Source of the DNA: Clostridia bacterium
GTDB lineage: Bacteria > Bacillota > Clostridia > TANB77 > CAG-508
Reading direction: 5' to 3'
DNA: 12,900 bases
NCBI GenBank assembly: GCA_900752095.1
Contig: CAADUD010000162.1
Location: 1-12,900, forward strand
The position numbers were made by a program, and so were the translations under genes. Positions 6,310 through 12,900 of this stretch are shown here, piece after piece. Within the stretch, counting starts at the first letter, position 1, and the number at the start of each line of letters is the position of its first letter. The notes below the pieces were generated by a model. It saw nothing but the letters and a program-made list of their open reading frames with translations. It made no database searches and was not told where the DNA came from.

Positions 6310-8442
6310 ATGAAAGAAAGAGTAGAAAAAATTGTAGGAGATGTAGCAGAAGAAATATGGATGGGGACTTTCCATTCTATTTGTGTGCGTATTTTAAGGA
6401 GATATATTGACCGAATTGGTTTTGACACATCCTTTTTAATTTTTGATACATCAGACCAAAAAACAGTGGTAAAAGAATGTTTAAAAACCTTAAAAATAGA
6501 TGATAAAATGTTTACGGATAGAAGTGTTTTATCCGAAATTAGTAATGCTAAAAATGAAATGTTAACACCAAAACAATATAGTGTAAAATATGCAGGAGAT
6601 TATAGAAGAGAAAAAATAGGACAAGTTTATGAATTATATCAAAAAAGATTAAAAGAAAATAATGCCATTGATTTCGATGACATTATTAATGATACTATTC
6701 AAATTCTATCTGAAAATCCAGATGTATTGCAATATTACACAGAAAAATTCAAATATGTATTAGTAGATGAATATCAAGATACCAACAAGGCTCAATTTAT
6801 GTTAGTTTCCATTTTAGCATCCCGTTATGGAAATATTACTGTAGTAGGAGACAATGACCAAGGAATTTATAGTTTTAGAGGGGCAGATATTACTAACATT
6901 TTAAATTTCGAAAAAGATTTTCCAGGGACTAAAATTATTAAGTTAGAGCAAAATTACCGTTGTACTGGTAATATTTTAAAAGCAGCAAATGCTGTTATTA
7001 AGCATAATGAAAATAAATATGAAAAAAAATTATGGACCCAAAACGAAGAAGGAAGCCTTCCTTGTTTATATCAAGCAGAAGATGAATATGATGAAGCCAA
7101 TTATATTGTACAGCAAATGAATCACTTAAAGACAGAAGAATATTTAAAGTTATCTGATTTTGTTATTTTGTATCGTATGAATGCACAATCTAGAGCAATA
7201 GAAGATATTTTAAGAAGAGAAAATATTCCCTATAAGATTGTGGGTGGTTTAAAATTCTATGAAAGAAAAGAAATTAAAGATGTTATTGCTTATTTAAGAT
7301 TAATTCATAACTCATCTGATAATTTATCGCTAAAAAGAATTATTAATGAACCAAAACGAGGAATTGGAAAAACCAGTTTAGAGAATATTCAACAAGTATC
7401 TGACGAGCAGGGAATTTCCATGTATGAAATTATTAAACATGCAGACGAATTTGGATTTAACAGAATTAAAGCAAATGCACAAGAATTTATTGAACTTATA
7501 GAAGAGATAAGAGTTAAAAGAGAAGAACTTAGTATTTCTGAATTAATTAAACAAGTATTAAATAAATCAGGCTATACAAAAGCATTAGAATTAGAAAATA
7601 CAGTAGAGGCAGAAACAAGACTACAAAACTTAGAAGAGTTTTTAACCGTAGCCATAGAATTTGAAGAAGAATCAGCAGATAATACTTTAGCAGAATTTCT
7701 AGAAAGTATTACTTTAACGAGTGATATTGATGGGATGGAAGATAGTGAAAATAGTGTTACACTCATGACTTTACATAGTGCAAAAGGGCTAGAGTTTCCA
7801 GTTGTTTTCCTAGTTGGAATGGAAGAAGGTATTTTCCCTGGTTATCAATCTATGGGAGAACCAAGAGAATTAGAAGAAGAAAGACGTTTGTTTTATGTAG
7901 GTATTACAAGAGCAAAACAATTTTTATACTTAACTTGTAGCAAACATAGAACTATTTTTGGTTCTACCAGTTATAATGCCATTTCCCGTTTTGTAAAAGA
8001 AATTCCAGATAATTTATTAGATGGAATTGTAAATAATGATGAGGAAGAAAAATTTAATGACATGGGATATCAATGGGAATATGGGAAATCTTTTGGCAAA
8101 AAAGTAAATGGATTGGGGCAAAATTATCAAACTGCGGGTAAAGTAACTACTTATTCCATAAATACAGTAAAAGAACCAGTAAACATAAAACAAAAAGCAC
8201 AAACTACTTACCAATTTAGAACAGCAGAAAGTTTCTTAAATTCCTTAAACCAAAAACAAAACCAAACAGAATTTGATATTAGCAAATATAAAGAAGGACA
8301 AAGAGTATATCACAAAAAATTTGGCGAAGGTACAATTCAAAAAATTGAACCAGAAGGTGACGACTATAAATTAGATATTCAATTCGAGAAATCTGGACAT
8401 AAAAGATTAATGGCAAAATTTGTAGTACTAGAAATTTTATAA
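6310..8442 (+). CDS. pcrA: PcrA/UvrD-type superfamily 1A DNA helicase, main part
   Basis: This frame is open from 6202; 6310 is merely its first ATG and has no ribosome site. With the frameshift at 6201 repaired, the gene runs from 6108 to 8442 and encodes 777 residues, close to PcrA length. PcrA is a 3'-5' DNA translocase in nucleotide excision repair, replication-fork rescue and removal of RecA filaments. In repaired numbering the visible motifs are TFTNKAA (Ia), VDEYQDTN (Walker B, about 219-226), GDNDQGIYSFRGA (III), LEQNYRCTGNIL (IV), TLHSAKGLEFP (V) and ERRLFYVGITRAK (VI). The last 50 residues (GQRVYHKKFGEGTI...) match the Tudor-like C-terminal domain that binds RNA polymerase in PcrA. 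Starting at 6310, the product would lack the Q motif and Walker A and could not hydrolyse ATP. It has its own consensus promoter; no ligA gene adjoins it. Confidence 0.93.
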   Translation: MKERVEKIVGDVAEEIWMGTFHSICVRILRRYIDRIGFDTSFLIFDTSDQKTVVKECLKTLKIDDKMFTDRSVLSEISNAKNEMLTPKQYSVKYAGDYRREKIGQVYELYQKRLKENNAIDFDDIINDTIQILSENPDVLQYYTEKFKYVLVDEYQDTNKAQFMLVSILASRYGNITVVGDNDQGIYSFRGADITNILNFEKDFPGTKIIKLEQNYRCTGNILKAANAVIKHNENKYEKKLWTQNEEGSLPCLYQAEDEYDEANYIVQQMNHLKTEEYLKLSDFVILYRMNAQSRAIEDILRRENIPYKIVGGLKFYERKEIKDVIAYLRLIHNSSDNLSLKRIINEPKRGIGKTSLENIQQVSDEQGISMYEIIKHADEFGFNRIKANAQEFIELIEEIRVKREELSISELIKQVLNKSGYTKALELENTVEAETRLQNLEEFLTVAIEFEEESADNTLAEFLESITLTSDIDGMEDSENSVTLMTLHSAKGLEFPVVFLVGMEEGIFPGYQSMGEPRELEEERRLFYVGITRAKQFLYLTCSKHRTIFGSTSYNAISRFVKEIPDNLLDGIVNNDEEEKFNDMGYQWEYGKSFGKKVNGLGQNYQTAGKVTTYSINTVKEPVNIKQKAQTTYQFRTAESFLNSLNQKQNQTEFDISKYKEGQRVYHKKFGEGTIQKIEPEGDDYKLDIQFEKSGHKRLMAKFVVLEIL

Positions 8443-8511
8443 CTAGTAGGAAAATATTTTAAAATATAAGAATAGAAAAAAGCAACTGTACTAAAATATT
8501 AATATATCATA

Positions 8512-8649
8512 AAAGTATTAGGATTGTCTTTTCAAATTTTAAAGCCTTTCCCCTTTTGGACATTTGTAACTCGGTTAAAACCTAGAACAGCTGTCACAAT
8601 GGTCACTCACACAAGGCATAAAAATTTTAAAAGACAATTCTAATACTTT
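8512..8649. repeat. 138-bp element with 35-nt inverted arms and a structured, GC-richer core
   Basis: The left arm (8512-8546) and right arm (8615-8649) form 31 Watson-Crick pairs plus one G-U out of 35 positions when read as plus-strand RNA; the other three positions are a C/U and two A/A mismatches. The 68-base core (8547-8614) is richer in G and C than its surroundings and folds further: GAC-ATT-GT-AC (8559-8570) pairs with 8593-8604 with two bulges and one mismatch, capped by GGTTAAAACC (8573-8582). ATA lies directly outside both arms (8509-8511 and 8650-8652), a possible but weak target duplication. It may be a structured small RNA, a MITE-like mobile element, or an unusual pcrA terminator, though no T tract follows. 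I do not recognise the family. The G-U pair favours the plus strand as the transcribed one. Confidence 0.8.
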
Positions 8650-8719
8650 ATAAAACTAAATTTATTCTATTATAGTACAATTTCTTTTTTCTATTTTGTT
8701 ATTTTCATTTAAAAAAATT

Positions 8720-8751
8720 GTATAAAAATAAGTAAAAAGTTACATAATATA
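8720..8751 (+). promoter_or_regulatory. Sporulation-type promoter of the coat gene pair
   Basis: GTATA (8720-8724) fits the sigma-G -35 pattern GHATR, and CATAATA (8743-8749) fits its -10 pattern CATxHTA, with 18 bases between. The same -10 read as CATAATATA (8743-8751) also fits the sigma-K pattern CATA-N3-TA, but no AC is seen at the sigma-K -35 position. A late-sporulation sigma factor is therefore likely, forespore or mother cell undecided. Confidence 0.5.
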
Positions 8752-8784
8752 AATAGATTATTGATTAAGAAAGGAAGGATAATT

Positions 8785-8973
8785 ATGCCAAATTTAAATC
8801 AATTAGAATTACAACATTTAAGACATTTAATAGGAGCACATGAAACAGCTTACCAAAAATTAAACACTTTTTCGTCACAAGCAGTAGATCCACAAATTAA
8901 GCAAATGTTTGCAAAATCTGCACAAGATGCTTTAAATACAAAGCAAAAATTATTATCGTTCTTAAATAATTAG
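8785..8973 (+). CDS. Small CotF-related spore coat protein
   Basis: A 62-residue helical protein resembling the small CotF-like proteins of clostridia: MPNLNQLELQHLRHLIGAHE opens a helix, and residues around DPQIKQMFAKSAQDAL and TKQKLLSFL complete a two-helix, ferritin-like pattern. There is no signal peptide or membrane segment. The ATG at 8785 is preceded at good distance by GGAAGG (8773-8778); an in-frame TTG at 8761 would add eight residues and has no ribosome site. It leads a probable two-gene unit with the coat F protein downstream, behind a sporulation-like promoter. An 11-bp AT-only inverted repeat (8962-8972 with 8983-8993) overlaps its end and may weakly reduce read-through. A coat or spore-surface role is inferred from similarity and context. 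Confidence 0.72.
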   Translation: MPNLNQLELQHLRHLIGAHETAYQKLNTFSSQAVDPQIKQMFAKSAQDALNTKQKLLSFLNN

Positions 8974-9066
8974 TTTTAAGATTAATTATTTAAAGGAATA
9001 ATTAAAAACAAAAAAATAAAAATTGTGTAACGACAATATTATACAAAATAAGGAGGAAATGAAAAC

Positions 9067-9312
9067 ATGGATGAAAAAACAATGGTAAATGATATTTTAG
9101 CGGGTGTAAAATCAGATTTAACAGCTTATCAAACAGCTATTACAGAAGCAGAAAATATGCAGTTAAGACAAACTTTGCAACAAATAAGAAACAATGACGA
9201 AAGTTTTCAATATGAATTGTTCAAAGTGGCACAAACCAAAGGATATTATCAACCTGCACAAAAAGCAACTGTTACTGAGATTCAAACAGTAAAAACACAA
9301 TTAGAACAATAG
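9067..9312 (+). CDS. Spore coat protein with CotF (coat F) domain
   Basis: An 81-residue protein that is essentially one coat F domain: a first helix (VNDILAGVKSDLTAYQTA), a second (ENMQLRQTLQQIRNNDESFQ), then the family hallmark YELFKVAQTKGYYQPA (residues about 50-65) and a final short helix. It has no signal peptide or membrane segment, as expected of proteins assembled from inside the mother cell onto the spore. The start is ATG at 9067, ten bases after a perfect AGGAGG (9051-9056); an overlapping ATG at 9059 is in another frame and too close to that site. It lies 93 bases after the smaller coat gene with no good promoter between them, so co-transcription is likely, and a terminator follows. 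The pair looks like a CotF-type protein encoded as two chains. Confidence 0.83.
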   Translation: MDEKTMVNDILAGVKSDLTAYQTAITEAENMQLRQTLQQIRNNDESFQYELFKVAQTKGYYQPAQKATVTEIQTVKTQLEQ

Positions 9313-9362
9313 AAAAGAATTGTTACAAAAATGTAATAGAAATTTAATAAAAAGTAAAAAGA

Positions 9363-9397
9363 GAATGCCTTTACGAGTTTCCGTAAGGGTGTTTTTG
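9363..9397 (+). terminator. Factor-independent terminator after the coat genes
   Basis: ATGCCTTTACG (9365-9375) pairs with CGTAAGGGTGT (9382-9392) over 11 positions, three of them G-U, around a six-base loop, followed by a T tract interrupted by one G. Confidence 0.85.
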
Positions 9398-9437
9398 TTC
9401 TATTTTGTCATAAAATAACAATTGGAAAATACTACTA

Positions 9438-9466
9438 TTGAAAACCAAAAAGAGCGGTGTTATTAT
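9438..9466 (+). promoter_or_regulatory. Sigma-A promoter of the surface protein gene
   Basis: TTGAAA (9438-9443), a 17-base spacer and TATTAT (9461-9466), about 50 bases before the ATG at 9519 and after the preceding terminator. Confidence 0.65.
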
Positions 9467-9518
9467 AAAATTAAGAAATTTTAATTAATTTACTTTAAAC
9501 TAAAAAAGGAACCTAAGG

Positions 9519-10745
9519 ATGAAAAGAAAATTAATTTTTATTTTTACTACTATTTTAGTAATTCTTACATTAGCAGTAACTATTTTGTCTACTGTTTCTT
9601 TTTCAAGCCAAGAAATTTCGTTTACTCTAATACCGGACCCATATATTGATATTGTACTTGCTAAATCAAAAACAAGTACAAATTTAAATAATTTTAAACA
9701 AGATATGTTAAATTCTTTAAGCAGTCAAGGAATTAATACTAGTAAAGTAGAGATATCTGCAATAGAAACTTTTAATATTACTGTTACAGATAATTTTAAT
9801 TGGCAAAAATATACTCATGTTGGAGCCGATGGTTCCAATGGACTTTTTCATGGGATTACAGGAGATCATATTACTATTAATAATGCTAACAAAAGCATTT
9901 TGTTTCAAGGATATGAAGTAAAAGGGTATAAAGACTTTTTATTATATGCAGATCAAACGGATAAAACCAAAACCATTCAATTTACTGTTAATACAAGTAC
10001 AGCATATTGGCATACTTTAGATGCAGCCGGATTTTTAGTAAATTCTGAAATTAAAAATGGCATTTTAGCTGGCTATGCAGTTATGATTAGAAATGGATAT
10101 ATTAGTGTTTATAAATTTAATAATGGCGTAAATGCTAGCTCTTTTTCTAATAGCAGTAGTGGTTCTATGACTAATTATGCTAGTATTTTAACCAATTATC
10201 CTATTTCCAATGGATTAGGAGTACATAATTTTAAATTAGTAATAGAAAAAGACAGTATTGTGGTATATGATAACAATTCTCAAGTGATTAGTTTAGCAAT
10301 TCCGCCAGTAAGTAACACAGCACATGGTTTTGGACCAATTGCATCTTACAATAGCCATAATTGTAACGAATTATCCCAAATTACTTTTACAAATGTGAAT
10401 ATGTCTGTAGAAAATGTACAAAGTTTCACTGAAGTGTTAAGACAACCAGATTGGAGAGAAGGAGCTATTAAAGTTTTAGTTTCTGTAGAAGATTATCAAA
10501 ATGAAGAACTTTCTAATAGCTCTACTCTAGGAGAATTATTAACTAGATTATTAAATGAAAATATTTATTTTGCTTCTTGGGGAAATAGTAGTAACCAAGC
10601 ACAATTTCAGGCATTAATTAATTCTAATAATGGAAATGGTACTTTTATTAACAATAATAATTATAGTAATTCTATTAATCAAACTGCGATTTATATTAAA
10701 AGTATATTAGATAATATAGAACAAAAAGATGATATGTTATTTTAA
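9519..10745 (+). CDS. N-terminal part of a large secreted surface protein, frame broken at its end
   Basis: 408 residues ending at a TAA (10743-10745) that is probably not the real end. Residues 1-30 form a signal peptide: MKRK, a long hydrophobic core, then SFSS, with no sharp cleavage site visible. Residues about 40-90 (YIDIVLAKSK..FKQDMLNSL) and about 310-405 (IKVLVSVEDYQ, NIYFASWGN, INSNNGNGTF) resemble the first and last parts of a von Willebrand A-like fold, apparently separated by a beta-rich domain of about 200 residues (roughly 95-300) rich in Asn, Ser, Tyr and aromatic strands, lectin-like in look; this reading is tentative. Cytosolic motifs are absent. Directly after the stop, the -1 frame continues as an open surface-protein sequence to the window end, so this is the first third or so of one interrupted gene. 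I give no gene name. The ribosome site AAAGGAACC before the ATG is moderate. Confidence 0.72.
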   Translation: MKRKLIFIFTTILVILTLAVTILSTVSFSSQEISFTLIPDPYIDIVLAKSKTSTNLNNFKQDMLNSLSSQGINTSKVEISAIETFNITVTDNFNWQKYTHVGADGSNGLFHGITGDHITINNANKSILFQGYEVKGYKDFLLYADQTDKTKTIQFTVNTSTAYWHTLDAAGFLVNSEIKNGILAGYAVMIRNGYISVYKFNNGVNASSFSNSSSGSMTNYASILTNYPISNGLGVHNFKLVIEKDSIVVYDNNSQVISLAIPPVSNTAHGFGPIASYNSHNCNELSQITFTNVNMSVENVQSFTEVLRQPDWREGAIKVLVSVEDYQNEELSNSSTLGELLTRLLNENIYFASWGNSSNQAQFQALINSNNGNGTFINNNNYSNSINQTAIYIKSILDNIEQKDDMLF

Positions 10746-12900
10746 ATGATTTATTAAATATACAGATTAATCCACCAGAATATGCTACCAATACAGCAGA
10801 TAGTAATTATCCATATGGAAAATGGAGAATTGTACACGATTTTAATTATTATGAAAATCATGTGGGACAATTTGCTAACACTGGTAAATATATGGAAGAT
10901 TTTATAAAAGAATTTGATAAAACCGGAAAATTTACCATTACTTATGCTGATAATAGTATCGCTCCAAGTGAAGTATATGTGCATAGGAGACCAACAGCTT
11001 TGTTAAAGAGCACTAAAACAGGAAATAGTATTTCTCTTATTAGTAATTCTTATGATCTAGATAAGTATAGTACAGGAAATCAAGGAATTGCACAAGAAGA
11101 ATGGAAATATAAAAAAACAACAGATGATGTATGGGTTAATGGAAAGTTAACTACTCTTACAAATGACACCGATTATGTGGTACAGTTACGAGTACAAGAT
11201 TATCAAGGAGTATGGAGCTATCCAACGAGTATTTATGCTACAAGTAGGCTAGAAGCAAAACCAATTGCTAATTTCGGTATTAAAAATAGTGAAATGTCTA
11301 GATATGAACAATTAGAAGTTATTGATACTTCTTATGATCCTTATGGAGGTACTATTACTTCTAGAACATGGGAAGTATACCAGGGAGATAAGAAAATCTA
11401 TACGGGGAATAATCCACCAACTAGCTATGATACAGTAGGAGATTATAGTATGAGTTTGACCGTAACAAATAATAGAGGACTTACCTCCGAAACTTATACC
11501 AGAAAATTTACGATTATAGAAGATAATATTCCACCAGAAGTAGTAGCAGAACCATTAGAAAGTGATTGGACAGAACAAGTAGATGTTAGAATTGAATTTA
11601 ATGATTATGGTGGAAGCAAGTTCAAATCTTATCAATATGCTATTACTGATAGTCAAGCATTACCTACTTCTTGGAGTAATGCTATTACCAATCAAACAGA
11701 CAGAATTACAATTTCTACAGAAGGAATCCAATATTTACATATAAAGGCAGTAGACAATGCAGGAAATGTAAGCGATGACAGAGTATTAGGACCATATCGA
11801 ATTGATAGAACAAATCCAAATATTACTTATACCGGAGACTTAGAAAATATTAAAATGAATACCCTAGAATTAAATCTGCAAGCAACAGATACTTGGTCTG
11901 GCGTACAAAGCTTTACTTTAAATGAAGAAACGATTCAAAATGGGATACATACTTTTACCCAAAATGGAACTTACAGTTTAGTAGCAACAGATAGAGTGGG
12001 ACATAAAAGTGTTTTAAATATTACAATTTCTAATATTTATTACGAATGTAAAGCTGGATTAGAACATCCTATTTATAGTTCTAGCTTTGAAAAATGTCCA
12101 ATTTGTGCTTCTTATGAAGGGCTTACTATTCAAGAAGAAAGCCATATTTATAATTCAGAAGGACAAGGAGTAAAATATGATAACCCTAAAAAAGCACCTA
12201 TAGTAGAATATTATAATAATAATATACAAAAACCAGAAATAGTGGGAACTTATGCTTATGAACTAAAAGTAATTTACCAACAGGTAGAATACAAAACACC
12301 TTTTAAAGGTAACTATCAAATTACACCAAAAGAAATTACAATTACAGATATTGTAGCTCAAAATAAAATCTATAATGCCAATACACAGGTAGTGTTAAAT
12401 GGAGGACGACTACAAGATGTCTGCAAAGGTGATGAAGTAAGGTTTGAACTTCCTTATTTAGGAAATACAGAAAGTAAAAATATAGGTAATTGGAACGTAG
12501 CAATAGATACCATTACCCTAGAAGGAGAGCATGCTCAAAATTATACATTAAAACAGCCAGAATATGGAACGGTTACGGCAGAAATTACCAAACGATTTTT
12601 AACAGTAACTAATTTGCAAGGCAAAAATAGAATATATAATGGAAATAATATTGTAGATATTACAGGAGGAGAAATAGTAGGAATGATAGAAAAAGATAAT
12701 GTTATTTTTCACATTCCAGAACAAGGAAAAGCAGAAAGTCCAAATGTTGGTACTTGGACAGTAAAAATAGAAGATATAACAATAGAAGGAGAAGATGCAC
12801 TAAATTATCGATTAGTACAACCAAATAAAGAAGATATTAAAGTAGTTATTTCCAAAGAAAAGGGAAAACTAGTAATAGGCTGTGAGAACAAAAAATATGA
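10742..12900 (+). CDS. Continuation of the surface protein in the -1 frame: PKD/Ig-like modules, zinc-ribbon-like cluster, YDG/MBG-type repeats
   Basis: The frame starting at 10742 is open for about 719 codons and runs off the window. It has no start of its own with a ribosome site, and its composition (Asn, Thr, Tyr, Ser) matches the upstream part, so it is the same gene after a one-base loss. In order: a linker (WRIVHDFNYYENH); a PKD-like module with SYDLDKYS and EEWKYKK (about 11040-11250); a second PKD-like module starting KPIANF and containing SYDPYGG (about 11258-11520); an Ig-like module opening IPPEVVAEP and ending VDNAGNVSDDRVLGPYRIDR (11530-11810); another Ig-like module (11815-12030); a Cys/His cluster (12041-12106); an MBG-like module (about 12130-12330); YDG-like repeats at 12332-12592 and 12593-12856, each ending in an NYxL motif; and the start of a third. 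Such modules build extended cell-surface stalks or adhesins. The anchor must lie beyond the window. Confidence 0.75.
12041..12106 (+). other. Zinc-ribbon-like Cys/His cluster inside the surface protein
   Basis: YECKAGLEHP followed at 15 residues' distance by CPIC gives a C-x5-H...C-x2-C arrangement with conserved-looking Gly and Pro. It lies between an Ig-like and an MBG-like module. Three Cys and one His could hold a metal ion; metal binding is inferred from spacing only. Confidence 0.45.
12332..12856 (+). repeat. Two tandem YDG-like protein repeats
   Basis: Units of 87 (12332-12592) and 88 codons (12593-12856) align along their whole length: a TIT/TVT strand, NKIYNA versus NRIYNG, GG-R/E, KGDEVRF versus KDNVIF, NIGNW versus NVGTW, TLEGEHAQNYTL versus TIEGEDALNYRL. 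A third unit begins at 12857. DNA identity is low, so the duplication is old and not a recent slippage product. Confidence 0.8.

Larger units (their letters stand above)
8443..8784. other. Gene-free stretch between pcrA and the coat genes
   Basis: No convincing coding frame is seen here. It holds a perfect 14-bp AT palindrome (8454-8467) just after the pcrA stop, the 138-bp stem-loop element (8512-8649), an AT-rich tract, and the sporulation-like promoter of the coat genes (8720-8751). There is no clear factor-independent terminator for pcrA unless the stem-loop element itself serves. Confidence 0.7.

Noticed and set aside
5983..6428. Three overlapping minus-strand open frames across the pcrA start
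   Set aside because: They lack ribosome sites and lie opposite the helicase gene and its promoter; hydrophobic runs in them mirror AT-rich codons of the other strand.
8454..8467. 14-bp palindrome ATATTTTAAAATAT after pcrA
   Set aside because: A and T only, so expected by chance at this composition; no T tract follows that would make it a terminator.
8512..8649. CRISPR array or tRNA as an explanation for the stem-loop element
   Set aside because: There is one inverted pair, not regularly spaced direct repeats, and no cloverleaf or CCA end can be drawn.
9321..9338. Hairpin TGTTACA-AAAA-TGTAATA just after the coat F gene as a terminator
   Set aside because: Weak stem with no T run; the better terminator lies at 9363-9397.
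10737..10745. Programmed -1 frameshifting at ATG TTA TTT TAA in the surface protein gene
   Set aside because: The frame change has the right sign, but the heptamer does not allow re-pairing of the P-site tRNA, and no downstream stem-loop is evident.
10754..10984. Minus-strand open frame of 76 codons opposite the surface gene
   Set aside because: It lies opposite the -1 frame of the surface protein, has no ribosome site and resembles nothing; it is a shadow.

Overview
The window is very AT-rich DNA with a low-GC Gram-positive (Firmicutes, probably Clostridia) style: strong AGGAG-type ribosome binding sites, near-consensus sigma-A promoters, factor-independent terminators, TTG/GTG starts, and a CotF-type spore coat gene pair behind a sporulation-like promoter. 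It therefore looks like a spore-forming, probably host-associated clostridium. This is inferred from gene content and style; no rRNA or other taxonomic marker is present.

Layout. 1-2800 (+): the end of a SbcD/YhaO-like nuclease gene followed by a YhaN-like SMC/Rad50-type ATPase with a membrane hairpin, closed by a terminator. 2870-4006 (+): prfA (release factor 1) with its own promoter; a strong bidirectional terminator (4051-4106) separates it from the convergent gene. 4142-4462 (-): a small protein made of two AbrB-like halves, with a perfect-consensus promoter and a palindrome at its transcription start. 4627-5370 (+): ZIP metal transporter. 5495-5959 (+): low-molecular-weight tyrosine phosphatase. 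6108-8442 (+): PcrA/UvrD helicase, broken by a one-base insertion inside the Walker A codons. 8443-8784: no gene, but a striking 138-bp element with 35-nt inverted arms. 8785-9312 (+): two small CotF-like coat proteins and a terminator. 9519 to the end (+): a large secreted multidomain surface protein (PKD/Ig-like modules, a zinc-ribbon-like Cys cluster, YDG/MBG-type repeats), with a frameshift at about 10740 and no end inside the window.

The genes are mostly independent housekeeping units (DNA repair, translation termination, metal uptake, signalling, sporulation) rather than one system. The nuclease/ATPase pair and the coat pair are the only clear functional partners. The points most worth a second look are the stem-loop element at 8512-8649, the two frameshifts (a P-loop in a normally essential gene, and the surface protein), and the fused AbrB-like regulator with its putative operator. 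Two broken frames in 13 kb raise the possibility of residual sequence errors.
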